From NCBI GenBank assembly GCA_000403495.2, contig KE159818.1:62001-126000 (forward strand): a stretch of 64,000 bases of DNA. Direction: 5' to 3'. The DNA is from Lachnospiraceae bacterium 10-1. GTDB lineage: Bacteria; Bacillota; Clostridia; Lachnospirales; Lachnospiraceae. This document shows positions 26,298 through 35,556 of this stretch, piece by piece. Every line of letters begins with the position of its first letter. The stretch's first letter is position 1. Below the pieces are notes generated by a model that had not been told where the DNA came from, made no database searches, and saw only the letters and a program-made list of their open reading frames with translations. The translations under genes were made by a program, and so were the position numbers.

Positions 26298-27335
26298 TCA
26301 ACCCTGTATCTTCAAATTATCAAAAAAAAGCGGTGTGCCTCCTGTATGGATAAAAAGCACTTTCTTTCCTTCCACCCGTTTATCTTCAAGAAACTTACGC
26401 ATTCCCCAAAAAGCTTTTCCCACATAGGTGGTATCCATTGGTATTCCATCCTGTAACATAATGTTATCTATAACAGACTTTACTTCATTGTTATATTGTC
26501 CATATCCCCCCAGCCGGTACCTGTCAGTGAATACTAAGGCTTCTTCCTTGTAAAGGGTATCAAATTTTTCGCCTAAATAGTCCCTGATGCTGTCTTTTAC
26601 CACTTCCCTGCCTCTATTTTCTTCCCTTGCAATACTGATTCCTACAATCTGTGTTCTGGCATTTTTATCCGCTCTCTCCCCTTTTTTGCTTGAAAAGACC
26701 GCTTTCTTCTCTATCGATGCTGTCTGAATTTCTTCGCGATTCAGTAAAGAGAGGAGCTGGCCGCAAACCAGACCTGCCTGAGTTGCCCCTGTTCCGGAAG
26801 CGTGAAAAATATAGTCAAAGTAAATTCCATTTTCTTTTTCCCAGCTTTCTATTTCCTGATAAGCCTTTACATAGCTCTCCGTACCCGGATTACCATGTCC
26901 TCCGCCTGTGATAAAGTATGGATTTTTTCCTTCTATTTCATATGCCCGTATCCGGCTTTCTATGGTTTCTGAAACCTTGTTTACCGGGCAGGTTTCTATC
27001 ACTGCACCAAACTGTTCCACCAATTTTGTATTATAAAGAATTTCCCTGTTTTCCTGAGGAGAAATAATATGGCAGGAAAGCCCCATTGCCGCCGCCATAT
27101 TGGCGATAATCCGGCAATGATTGGAACTATTGCTGCCATAAGTCATAATCACATCCGTATCCGAATTTTTAATTTCCTTGTAAAATTCCGCTGCTTTTCT
27201 GGCTTTGTTTCCGCCAAAACTAAAAGGAATTAAATCATCCCTTTTTATATAAAAGCAGTTATTCCCATAGCTCCCTGACAATGGCACAAGAGGAGTTTCT
27301 TCAAGAGGTTTTTCAAACAAAGCAATTCTTTTCAT
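26298..27335 (-). CDS. PLP-dependent enzyme, ACC deaminase/D-cysteine desulfhydrase family
   Basis: A ~345-residue fold-type II PLP enzyme. FSFGGNKARKAAEF (~38-51) contains the likely PLP lysine, TYGSNSSNHCRIIANMAAAMG (~65-85) the Asn/Ser phosphate-contact and SxxNH block, HASGTGATQAGLV (~178-190) a glycine-rich cofactor loop and FIHTGGTPLFF the C-terminal end. The family deaminates ACC or D-cysteine or acts on related amino acids. It starts one base after the PglC-like stop, with GGAAAAGG six bases before the ATG, so it is tightly coupled to the Pgl-like genes. Such an enzyme is unusual in a glycan operon; it may form or racemise an amino acid used by the ATP-grasp ligase. Confidence 0.75.
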   Translation of the reverse strand: MKRIALFEKPLEETPLVPLSGSYGNNCFYIKRDDLIPFSFGGNKARKAAEFYKEIKNSDTDVIMTYGSNSSNHCRIIANMAAAMGLSCHIISPQENREILYNTKLVEQFGAVIETCPVNKVSETIESRIRAYEIEGKNPYFITGGGHGNPGTESYVKAYQEIESWEKENGIYFDYIFHASGTGATQAGLVCGQLLSLLNREEIQTASIEKKAVFSSKKGERADKNARTQIVGISIAREENRGREVVKDSIRDYLGEKFDTLYKEEALVFTDRYRLGGYGQYNNEVKSVIDNIMLQDGIPMDTTYVGKAFWGMRKFLEDKRVEGKKVLFIHTGGTPLFFDNLKIQG

Positions 27336-27336
27336 C

Positions 27337-27963
27337 TCAGCCTTTTTCCTTTCCTGCTTTCCGGTATACATCAAAGTCAGCCACTGTCTGATCCGCACCA
27401 GAAAGAGTTCCTGTTCTTTTCAAAACCTTTCCCACTGTCATCCCAAGAACCTTTAAGTCCATAAGCAGGCTGCATTTTTCCACATACTCCAAATCATATG
27501 CAAAGCGGTCCTCCCAGCCTAAAGCATTGCGCCCGTTTACTTGTGCAAGTCCCGTAAGCCCCGGTCTTACATCATGCCTGTGCCTTTCTTCTTCCGTATA
27601 ATAAGGCAGATACTTAACCAGCAGCGGTCTTGGCCCAATCAGACTCATATCTCCTTTTAAAATATTAAAAAGCTCAGGCAGTTCATCCAGGCTGGTAGAG
27701 CGAAGCAGCTTCCCAAACCGGGTAAGTCTTACCTCATCAGGGAGAAGCTGTCCATTTTCATCTCTTTCATCCGTCATGCTGCGGAACTTATAAAGTTTAA
27801 AAATCTTTTCCTTTTTTCCGGGGCGCTCCTGGGTAAACAAAACCGGCTTTCCCAGCTTGCACCGGATCAGCACCCATAAAACAAGATAAACTGGTGAAAG
27901 AACAATAATTCCACATAGAGATAATGCCATATCAAGCATTCGTTTTGCACCATTTTTATACAT
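27337..27963 (-). CDS. PglC/EpsL-like initiating phosphoglycosyl transferase
   Basis: A ~208-residue monotopic phosphoglycosyl transferase. One re-entrant hydrophobic segment (~10-30), VLFTQERPGKKEKIFKLYKFRSM, then the catalytic acidic pair in LDELPELFN (~91-99) and GDMSLIGPRPLL (~102-113), with VRPGLTGLAQVNGRN later. It moves a phospho-amino-sugar, in the family usually UDP-diNAcBac or a related sugar, to undecaprenyl phosphate. GGAAGGG 8 bases before the ATG at 27963 decides the start. It follows the PglE-like gene by 24 bases. Confidence 0.88.
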   Translation of the reverse strand: MYKNGAKRMLDMALSLCGIIVLSPVYLVLWVLIRCKLGKPVLFTQERPGKKEKIFKLYKFRSMTDERDENGQLLPDEVRLTRFGKLLRSTSLDELPELFNILKGDMSLIGPRPLLVKYLPYYTEEERHRHDVRPGLTGLAQVNGRNALGWEDRFAYDLEYVEKCSLLMDLKVLGMTVGKVLKRTGTLSGADQTVADFDVYRKAGKEKG

Positions 27964-27987
27964 TGCCCTATCCCTTCCCGTGAACAC

Positions 27988-29139
27988 TTATCTTCCAAAA
28001 CATCCCCGTATAATCCTAATAATCAGCTCCATATCTTCTTTTGTGTTTTTGATGTCGCTGGGCAGGCAGAGTCCTCTGTTAAATACATCTGCTGCAACAT
28101 CTGCTCCCTGATTTCCTTTTCCCTTGCTTCCCTTTGCGGTAACGAAGTCGCATTCTGCAAACACTGGCTGCAAATGCATTGGTTTCCAGACAGGGCGGGA
28201 CTCAATGTTATGGTCTGCCAATGCATCCATAATGTTATCAGGGGTTACCGGACATCCTTCTTTTATGATCATGCCGGTGAGCCAGCAATTTGCATCTCCA
28301 TCTTTATTTAAAGGATTTAGTCCGATTTCGGGAATATCTGCAAAAGCTTCCTTATACTGTTTGTAAATTTCCTTCTTAAGGGCCTTATGCTCCTCTAAAT
28401 GGAGCAACTGTCCCCGGCCGATTCCGGCAGTAATATTGCTCATTCTGTAATTATATCCGATTTGGGAATGTTGATAATGCCGGGCTGCATCCCTTGCCTG
28501 CGTGGCCAGAAAAGTAGCTTTTTGTGTGATTTCCTCTTCTTTGGAAACCAGCATTCCACCGCCTGAAGTGGTAATAATCTTATTTCCATTAAAAGAATAA
28601 ATTCCTATTTTTCCAAAAGTGCCTGTATGTTTTCCTTTATATGTGCTGCTTAAGGATTCTGCCGCATCCTCAATCAGCGGAACTCCGTGCTCATCGCAAA
28701 TTTCAATAATTTCATCAAGCTTTGCAGGCGTTCCATATAAGTGAACCACGATCACAGCCTTGGGGTTAGGGTAGATTTCAAAGCCCCTTTTGAGCGCTTC
28801 CGGATCCATATTCCAGGTATCTGTCTCCGAATCAATAAATACTGGAGTTGCTTTTTCATATACCACCGGATTACAGGTGGCGCTAAAGGTTAACGAAGGA
28901 ACAAATACCACGTCCCCTTCCCCTATTCCCAAGACGCGGAGGGCAAGATGTATTGCCGCTGTTCCGGCACTTAATGCAGATGCATGGGCAATTCCCACAT
29001 AATCTGCCAGCTCCTTCTCAAATGCATTTACATTAGGACCAAGAGGCGCCACCCAGTTGGTGTCAAATGCCTCCCTGATAAACTCCTGTTCTTCTCCATG
29101 CATGGTAGGGGAAGATAAATAAATTTTTTTGTCTGCCAT
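27988..29139 (-). CDS. PglE-like UDP-4-keto-sugar aminotransferase
   Basis: A 383-residue DegT/DnrJ family enzyme. SAGTAAIHLALRVLGI (~57-72), the PLP N1-binding EDAAES (~157-162) and SFNGNKIITTSGGGML (~182-197) with the PLP lysine are canonical. The N-terminal DTNWVAPLGPNVNAFE block is typical of PglE and EpsN, which put an amino group on C4 of UDP-4-keto-6-deoxy-GlcNAc. It lies between the PglF-like and PglC-like genes. Confidence 0.88.
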   Translation of the reverse strand: MADKKIYLSSPTMHGEEQEFIREAFDTNWVAPLGPNVNAFEKELADYVGIAHASALSAGTAAIHLALRVLGIGEGDVVFVPSLTFSATCNPVVYEKATPVFIDSETDTWNMDPEALKRGFEIYPNPKAVIVVHLYGTPAKLDEIIEICDEHGVPLIEDAAESLSSTYKGKHTGTFGKIGIYSFNGNKIITTSGGGMLVSKEEEITQKATFLATQARDAARHYQHSQIGYNYRMSNITAGIGRGQLLHLEEHKALKKEIYKQYKEAFADIPEIGLNPLNKDGDANCWLTGMIIKEGCPVTPDNIMDALADHNIESRPVWKPMHLQPVFAECDFVTAKGSKGKGNQGADVAADVFNRGLCLPSDIKNTKEDMELIIRIIRGCFGR

Positions 29140-29154
29140 TTCTTTGCTCCTCCA

Positions 29155-31047
29155 TTACTCTTCATTGTAATGATAAGTAGATACAATTTCTCTGATCAAA
29201 GGTCTGATATCATTACTTTCATTTTTTGATTCTTCCTTCAATGCCTTAAGCTGAACAAAAAATCTGCTTTCATCTATCTCAATAGGTTTCCCGATATGGA
29301 TCAGTTTATTTGCCGTCTCCGTCATTCCCTCTTCCGCCATCAAAAGCTCCTCATAAAGCTTTTCTCCGGGACGCAGGCCGGTAAACTCAATCTTAATATC
29401 TTCACCTACACGATAGCCGGACAACCGAATCAGATTTTTAGCCAGATCCAGTATCTTTACCGGTTTTCCCATGTCCAAAACAAATATCTCACCGCCTTTT
29501 GCATAGGCACCCGCCTGCAGCACTAAAGATACTGCTTCCGGTATGGTCATAAAATATCTGATAATATCAGGGTGGGTTACTGTCACCGGTCCGCCTGCCA
29601 TGATCTGCTTTTTAAATAAGGGAATCACACTTCCGTTACTGCCCAGCACATTTCCAAACCTGACAGCCACAAATTCCGTATCATAATGCTTATTAAATGT
29701 CTGAATAATCATTTCACAAATCCGCTTGCTGGCTCCCATAATATTGGTAGGGTTCACTGCCTTATCGGTAGAGATCATAACAAATCTCTGTACGCCATTC
29801 ATGGCAGCTGCCTGAGCAGTTTTCCATGTGCCGAATACATTATTTTTAACTGCCTCATTGGGACTTGCTTCCATTAAAGGTACATGCTTATGAGCCGCCG
29901 CATGGTACACAATATCAGGCTTATAGCTTTCAAATATCCAGTTCATCCGGTTGGTATTTCTGACAGAAGCAATCAGCACCACTAAAGAAAGTTCAGGATA
30001 TTTGGTAATCAGCTCCTGCTGTACATCATAAACACTGTTTTCATAAATATCCAGTATAATAAGCTGAGCCGGTCTATGGCTTGCAATCTGCCGGCATAAC
30101 TCGCTTCCAATAGAACCGCCGCCGCCTGTGACCAGCACTTTTTTCCCTTTAACATAACCAAGAATTGAATCCAAATCCACCTCAATGGGTTCTCTTCCTA
30201 ATAAATCCTCCACTTCCACATCCCGCAGCTTGCTGACGCTGACTTCACCATTAACCAGCTGATACATCCCTGGCAGGGAACGGAGTTTGCAGCTTGTCTC
30301 TTTACAGATGTCTAAAATTTCAGAAAGCTCACTTCTTGTAATAGAAGGCATTGCTACAATAATTTCATCAATTCCAAAAATATCGGCACATTCAATAATT
30401 TTATCCCTGCCGCCGACAACCTTGATCCCCTGAATAAATCTTCCCCATTTTCCCTTGTCATCATCAATAATACAGCGAATGACCATAGTGGAAAAATTAC
30501 TGTTTACAATCTCTTTTATAATGATATTTGCAGCTTCTCCCGCCCCAATTACCATAACGGAAATGTTATTATTTTTATTTTGCTGCTTATGCTTTAAGCT
30601 CCTGAAAAACCGGTAGGAAAACCGGCTGACAAAAATAAAGCTGATCAGCATAAATACATAAAGAAAATAGTAACTGCCTGGAACTGCCTGCTGTCCCTGG
30701 GTTTTGAAAAACTGAATGCCTATGCTGTAGCAAACTGCAGAAATCACACTGGAAATCACCAGATTCTGCAGTTCCGTTTCACCAGCAAATGCCCAAAGAC
30801 TATGGTACATCCTGAAAATATAAAGCACAATTAATGTGATTAAAATATTCACAGGCAGAAACCGGTTGATCGGGCCGATAAAGTACGGGGGTATTTCCGA
30901 CATATCAAAGCTGTAACGCATAAGCAGCGCTAAATAGCTTGCTGCAATTACACTGATAATATCGTAAATAATCAGTGCGGTTCTTCTGTATAATAGTTTT
31001 ACATTAAATACTTTTTTTTCTCTTTTTTCTACTTTGCTCATGGCCAA
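29155..31047 (-). CDS. PglF/CapD-like membrane UDP-GlcNAc 4,6-dehydratase
   Basis: A 630-residue protein with four N-terminal membrane segments (~25-150), a first Rossmann domain (VMVIGAGEAANIII, ~164) and a C-terminal SDR domain: VLVTGGGGSIGSEL (~308-321), YHAAAHKHVPLME, ISTDKAVNPTNIMGASKR (~418-435) with the Met-x3-Lys variant of YxxxK seen in this group. Converts UDP-GlcNAc to UDP-4-keto-6-deoxy-GlcNAc with retention at C5, feeding the PglE-like enzyme. It is not PseB, which is a small soluble C5-inverting dehydratase. Confidence 0.88.
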   Translation of the reverse strand: MAMSKVEKREKKVFNVKLLYRRTALIIYDIISVIAASYLALLMRYSFDMSEIPPYFIGPINRFLPVNILITLIVLYIFRMYHSLWAFAGETELQNLVISSVISAVCYSIGIQFFKTQGQQAVPGSYYFLYVFMLISFIFVSRFSYRFFRSLKHKQQNKNNNISVMVIGAGEAANIIIKEIVNSNFSTMVIRCIIDDDKGKWGRFIQGIKVVGGRDKIIECADIFGIDEIIVAMPSITRSELSEILDICKETSCKLRSLPGMYQLVNGEVSVSKLRDVEVEDLLGREPIEVDLDSILGYVKGKKVLVTGGGGSIGSELCRQIASHRPAQLIILDIYENSVYDVQQELITKYPELSLVVLIASVRNTNRMNWIFESYKPDIVYHAAAHKHVPLMEASPNEAVKNNVFGTWKTAQAAAMNGVQRFVMISTDKAVNPTNIMGASKRICEMIIQTFNKHYDTEFVAVRFGNVLGSNGSVIPLFKKQIMAGGPVTVTHPDIIRYFMTIPEAVSLVLQAGAYAKGGEIFVLDMGKPVKILDLAKNLIRLSGYRVGEDIKIEFTGLRPGEKLYEELLMAEEGMTETANKLIHIGKPIEIDESRFFVQLKALKEESKNESNDIRPLIREIVSTYHYNEE

Positions 31048-31050
31048 CCT

Positions 31051-33615
31051 TTACTTTTCATCCTTAAACAGTAATGGCGTAATCACCAGCATCAGTACAA
31101 ATCCACAGGGATTACACAAATGGAATATCCATTCCACCATTCCTGCCACCGCCACTGCCACAGTTACCACCACCGGCATTGCCGCATAAGTTATTTTGTC
31201 CTTTTTTCTATTGTAATACAATAAAGAAACGATAAAAGTTCCAACTCCTACCAATACAAATAAGATTCCTACCGGAATTCCATGATCGTATGCCGCCTGC
31301 AGATAAATATTATGGGCATGTGTTGCAACCGCGCCATCCTTAAGAATTGCCCCCATTTCCTCATGGCCGGTCATATTAAGCTGCTCAATATAAGAACGGA
31401 AAATATCAATCCGCCCGTTGGTGTAATCCTCTTTTTGCGGATCTTCATCTCTTGGATCGGTTACCTCAGAATCAGTCCCTTCCAAAGCAGTTTCCGTCAA
31501 GCTTGTTTCACCAGAATCTTCTACACCGGAAACTTCTCCATTAAAATCTTCCGCCTCACCGTTTTCCCCCATCATTTCAAGTTCCGATATCTCAATTCCA
31601 TTAATATGGGTTCTTTCATATTCGGCTATTTCTCCATAAATATCGAAGGTTCCTTCCGGTATGCTGAAGATTTTTTCTGCAAACACATCTATAAAACGTC
31701 CTACACGCATAAACTCTGCCGAATCAAGTTTTCTGCCCCTTAATGCTTCGTCTACATAGGATTCTATCTCATAAACATAGGGATCACTTACAAGCACCGG
31801 AATCGTGCGCTGCATGGTAAATGTTACCGGCAGGCAGACCACCACCGAAAGAGCCATTACTCCAAGAGAACTTCCTATGCTTTTCAGTTTTTCCTTTTTC
31901 CTTCCTGCCGCCATCACAATCACTGCAAAAAGCAATGTTACACCTACCGCAAAGAAAGCGGTTCTGGACATGGTAAAGAGCATGTAGGAGGATACTACAC
32001 CAAACAAAACGGCTTCTTTCCAAAAATCTTTTAATTTTCTACTCTTTGACAACTTGGAAAGCAAAATAACAATCGCTGCACATTCTACAATCGTTAAGTA
32101 AGTTGCCGTAATCGTCACCGTATGGAAAATATGGGTATATCTGGCCGTTCTGAAAGTTAAATAAGGTCGGTGAAACAGCGCATACCCTGTTGTCAGCATA
32201 AATTGCAATATAATTCCCCGGCACACATTAACCAGCAGCCTGTCCTTGTGCTCCCACATTCCATAAGTGAGATACAAAAGGCCAAAGCCTGCTGCCATAG
32301 CAACCGTCCACCATCTTCCGTTTCTAAAGAGAATTACAGATGCAAAAAAGAGTAATATCAATCCAGCATAAGAAATTTTAGGGCGGGCAAGTTTTCTTTT
32401 TGCCAATCCGATTACTGTGCGAATCAAAATCAGTCCCAGCAAAATTCCAATCAGCGTAGTATGGCGGATCACCTGTATGTTCCAGGGAATTTCCGCCTCC
32501 TTAATGGCCTGCCCTGCTAAAAGTTCCACCTGATTTTGATAATAAAAACAGCCTGCAATCCCTGCTGCTATCAAATAAATCAGGTTATATAAATTAAAAA
32601 TTTCCTTCCATTTAAACATGACAATAATGGCAAGTGCAAAATAAAGCATTTCCTTGCGCACTGCCATCTTATGATGAATGTCATAAAGACCTGCCATATA
32701 TTCGCAGCAGCCGCTGACTGCCCCTGCAATGAAAACAGACTGAAGCAGATCTGGAAAATGTCCTTTTATATATTCCAAAGTAATAACCGGTTCCTGACCG
32801 TCTCTGTTATGATTGATGCCATAAAACAATATTGCTGAAAGGAGAAGAACACTTAAGAAAAAGAAGCTGTTATCCAACAAATAATTTCCACAGGCTCCCA
32901 TACATACTGCAATAAGAGCGCCAACCGTACCTGCCGCTACAATTGGATTAAGTAATGTCTTCAAGGTTCTCTCAACGGTGATCAGCTTATCCTCCCGATT
33001 CCGGTAAAACAGCCGCACCGCACCAATCAAAATAATAGCAGTCAATGCAAGGAGTCCGCCAAAAAGAAAGACCTTTCCCTTTCTTAAAGGCACACTGTAG
33101 TGATATTCTGCAACCAGATTTACTCCCTCTACTGTACTGCTGTTATAGTACATGGCTCCCGCATAGGGCATTTCTGCCAGGGAAACATTCTCACATCCTA
33201 AAAATACCGCCGACTGATTCCCCTGAACAATCAGGTGGTACATTTTTCCCACTTCCATGTCCACATCAATCATTACTTCACAGTAACCGGGAAGCTGTTC
33301 CGGCTTAATTTCCACTTCTTCTTCCGCAATAATTGTCTGACCTTCATTTAAAAGCCGGACAAAAAAGCTCTCCCCTTCCGTCCCGTCTCCAAGATACAAT
33401 GATATGGCATCCATATGATCATACTGTGCCACAAAGCTCTGCAGGATCGTATATTCATCATTTATCACATCAGTCATGGCTCCCGTATTTTGGGGAATAG
33501 ACTCCGTAATGGTCTCATTCCAAATGCGAAACGGCCACAAAGACAGTAGAAGAACCGCTGCCGCAAGAAGTATTACCGCCTGTATTGCCTGACTTTTATA
33601 TACTATCTTTTTCAT
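31051..33615 (-). CDS. O-antigen ligase/polymerase-like (WaaL/PglL/Wzy) membrane protein
   Basis: A ~854-residue polytopic protein. After TM1 (~9-26) comes a ~160-residue extracytoplasmic stretch (~30-190), then about a dozen membrane segments. The HAHNIYLQAAYDHGIP block (~766-781) is the loop motif of the Wzy_C/WaaL family. Just before it lies an unusually long acidic loop (~680-737, rich in Glu, Asp, Ser, Thr). Such enzymes polymerise repeat units or transfer lipid-linked glycans to an acceptor such as protein; sequence cannot separate these. Its promoter (33706-33734) and hairpin leader suggest it also starts a subunit of the operon. GGGGG before the ATG at 33615 decides the start. Confidence 0.75.
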   Translation of the reverse strand: MKKIVYKSQAIQAVILLAAAVLLLSLWPFRIWNETITESIPQNTGAMTDVINDEYTILQSFVAQYDHMDAISLYLGDGTEGESFFVRLLNEGQTIIAEEEVEIKPEQLPGYCEVMIDVDMEVGKMYHLIVQGNQSAVFLGCENVSLAEMPYAGAMYYNSSTVEGVNLVAEYHYSVPLRKGKVFLFGGLLALTAIILIGAVRLFYRNREDKLITVERTLKTLLNPIVAAGTVGALIAVCMGACGNYLLDNSFFFLSVLLLSAILFYGINHNRDGQEPVITLEYIKGHFPDLLQSVFIAGAVSGCCEYMAGLYDIHHKMAVRKEMLYFALAIIVMFKWKEIFNLYNLIYLIAAGIAGCFYYQNQVELLAGQAIKEAEIPWNIQVIRHTTLIGILLGLILIRTVIGLAKRKLARPKISYAGLILLFFASVILFRNGRWWTVAMAAGFGLLYLTYGMWEHKDRLLVNVCRGIILQFMLTTGYALFHRPYLTFRTARYTHIFHTVTITATYLTIVECAAIVILLSKLSKSRKLKDFWKEAVLFGVVSSYMLFTMSRTAFFAVGVTLLFAVIVMAAGRKKEKLKSIGSSLGVMALSVVVCLPVTFTMQRTIPVLVSDPYVYEIESYVDEALRGRKLDSAEFMRVGRFIDVFAEKIFSIPEGTFDIYGEIAEYERTHINGIEISELEMMGENGEAEDFNGEVSGVEDSGETSLTETALEGTDSEVTDPRDEDPQKEDYTNGRIDIFRSYIEQLNMTGHEEMGAILKDGAVATHAHNIYLQAAYDHGIPVGILFVLVGVGTFIVSLLYYNRKKDKITYAAMPVVVTVAVAVAGMVEWIFHLCNPCGFVLMLVITPLLFKDEK

Positions 33616-33630
33616 AATTAACCCCCATAT

Positions 33631-33655
33631 TGCCGCAGCCTGCAAATTTGCGGCA
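33631..33655 (-). promoter_or_regulatory. Hairpin in the leader of the O-antigen-ligase-like gene
   Basis: Perfect 7-base arms TGCCGCA/TGCGGCA with an 11-base loop, ending ~9 bases before the GGGGG ribosome site. It overlaps a GCAAATTTGC palindrome. No T-run follows, so it is more likely a translation or stability element than a terminator. Confidence 0.5.
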
Positions 33656-33705
33656 GCACAAACTTGTCAAGTGAAACACATCCACTCTTTTTTAAACGCA
33701 TGGGT

Positions 33706-33734
33706 AGTATAACACAGTTATTTCCAATTATCAA
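33706..33734 (-). promoter_or_regulatory. Internal sigma-A-type promoter before the O-antigen-ligase-like gene
   Basis: On the minus strand TTGATA (33734-33729), 17 bases, then TATACT (33711-33706). It overlaps the last codons of the DUF6020-like gene and precedes a ~90-base leader. It could drive the O-antigen-ligase-like gene and the PglF-E-C set independently. Confidence 0.6.
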
Positions 33735-35556
33735 ATTTCACTTCCCACAAAAGCAGGGGAACCACCACCCATAAAAATACCACATATCTTACCAGACAGG
33801 TAGGTCCTAAAATCACTGTCAGCCAACACAAAAAAGGCAGCACAAAGGGCAGCACCCTTTTAATCTCTTTTAAGTAACATAAATACCCTAAAAGAAAAAG
33901 CATCATCCAGAAAAAAAAGCCGGGTGAAAACAACATAGACACTACTGGAAGCTTCTGCTGGGCAATTTCCAGAGACATTTTCCGGTACAGTTCATCAAGC
34001 CAGGGTATCTTGCTTTCCCTGATTCCAGGTTCCTCCACTTCATAACCAAAGTAAGAGCTGTCCTCATAAGTAAAGGTAAATACCGTGTTTCCCCGATAAA
34101 CATCAATTATCGTATCCGGATACCAAAACCCGTAAGAAGTCATGAACCATGCATTCAAATAGGTAAAAGGGTGACTGGCTCCCCATTTTGCCCATAGTTT
34201 AAAAAAACTTCCTTTATCCGCTGCAAACGCTTCATTGTTGAAATGAATTTTCACCCCATCTGATACCTTAGGTGTATAATGCGCAAGCGCTTCATCTGAA
34301 AGATACTGATATAGAACTTCTTTATCCTTTGCCGGAAGAGTATCCTTTTCATCTGCATATACTCTGGCCATTTGGGAGATAGGAACCGTAAGCATCTCCT
34401 GATTTTCCTCGTGATCCGCATGAAAAACCCCTGTCAGTACAGCATTGCATAACATATATATTAAAATAACGCCAACAGGATAAATCAGTGCTTTTTTTAT
34501 CTCTTTTCTAAGGTAAAAAGTTAAAAGCAGCGCAAACACACAAAATGCATAAAATCCATTATGGCGAAGCAGCATCATCCCAAGGGTTGATACTGACAGA
34601 AATGTCATCTTTCTCCAATTTTTAAAAAAAGCCCCAGGCTCCTTACAAAGTTCCTGCAACAGGATCACCATAACCAAAAGCAGCCCCGTAAACAGTCCGT
34701 CCTTGGCAGAACACAGAGAAAACATAACCAAAACAGGACACACCCCAAAATATAAAGTAAGAAGTATCCTGCTTATCTTTCCTAAGCCGCGAAGTTTTAA
34801 TTTTTCCACACACCATGCAAAAATTACTGACATGACTGTCATTTGCAATATGGTATAGCAGGCAATCCCTAAATTAACACTGCCGCTCAGTTTATAAACC
34901 AATTGGATAATACCACCCAGCAAAAGTACATGAATAAGAGGATGGTGGGTAGTAAAATTTCTGGTCACCACCTGGAGATACTCCTCCTGTGCATCATAAA
35001 CAAAAAAACCCGGATAAACCGCCAGAAAGACCGGAAGAAAGCAAAGAAAAATCACTGCCGCCCTGATTCCCATGCAGCGCAAGTCTATCCTTTGGCCTAA
35101 ATCTTCAAAACCACTGTTTGAAATGCACTTTTGTTTTCTTCCTGCCATCACTTCCCACGAATACCGTATGATTAAGGCAAAAAGGACAGCTGAAATAAAT
35201 ATGCTGATCCACAGCCTTCCCTCTTTAAAGGGAACACTCCCTTTCAAATCAAGCTGTGAGCCAAATACCATACACAGGGAAAATAAAGCCCCTGTAATTC
35301 CAGGGTAAAACCATCCCCGTCCTGTCCCGGCATAGTCCATTTCCAGCGCTTTCTTTAAAAAGAAATAAAGACCTAGAAATAAAAAAACCGATAAAATGCT
35401 GTTGGTGTACTCCAAAAAGTCCCCACTGACAGAGATCAGGCAGGGGAAAGCCCATGTACCGCCCAAAGCAAGAAAAGCCGCCACTATTGTCCGCATTCCG
35501 GGCACATAGGAAAAATATGCAGTTTGTTCCGTTTTCTTATTATTTTTCCTTTTCAT
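33718..35556 (-). CDS. DUF6020-like polytopic membrane protein (GT-C-like)
   Basis: A 612-residue membrane protein with about twelve hydrophobic segments. YPGFFVYDAQEEY (~183-195), THHPLIHVLLLGG (~202-214), CSAKDGLFTG (~283-292) and LLRHNGFYAF (~336-345) are blocks I associate with DUF6020. The early extracytoplasmic acidic motif (YDAQEE) resembles the first-loop acid of GT-C glycosyltransferases that use polyprenyl-phosphate sugars. That agrees with the GtrB-like GT2 immediately upstream (17-base overlap), which could make such a donor. Activity is unproven. Confidence 0.65.
   Translation of the reverse strand: MKRKNNKKTEQTAYFSYVPGMRTIVAAFLALGGTWAFPCLISVSGDFLEYTNSILSVFLFLGLYFFLKKALEMDYAGTGRGWFYPGITGALFSLCMVFGSQLDLKGSVPFKEGRLWISIFISAVLFALIIRYSWEVMAGRKQKCISNSGFEDLGQRIDLRCMGIRAAVIFLCFLPVFLAVYPGFFVYDAQEEYLQVVTRNFTTHHPLIHVLLLGGIIQLVYKLSGSVNLGIACYTILQMTVMSVIFAWCVEKLKLRGLGKISRILLTLYFGVCPVLVMFSLCSAKDGLFTGLLLVMVILLQELCKEPGAFFKNWRKMTFLSVSTLGMMLLRHNGFYAFCVFALLLTFYLRKEIKKALIYPVGVILIYMLCNAVLTGVFHADHEENQEMLTVPISQMARVYADEKDTLPAKDKEVLYQYLSDEALAHYTPKVSDGVKIHFNNEAFAADKGSFFKLWAKWGASHPFTYLNAWFMTSYGFWYPDTIIDVYRGNTVFTFTYEDSSYFGYEVEEPGIRESKIPWLDELYRKMSLEIAQQKLPVVSMLFSPGFFFWMMLFLLGYLCYLKEIKRVLPFVLPFLCWLTVILGPTCLVRYVVFLWVVVPLLLWEVKFDNWK

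Noticed and set aside
29155-31047. The membrane dehydratase as the missing PseB
   Set aside because: It has the four-helix CapD/PglF layout and MxxxK motif of C5-retaining enzymes; PseB is a small soluble C5-inverting enzyme.
33665-33670. TTGACA on the minus strand, a perfect minus-35
   Set aside because: No acceptable minus-10 lies 16-18 bases downstream (ATTTGC); the TTGATA/TATACT pair at 33706-33734 is better.
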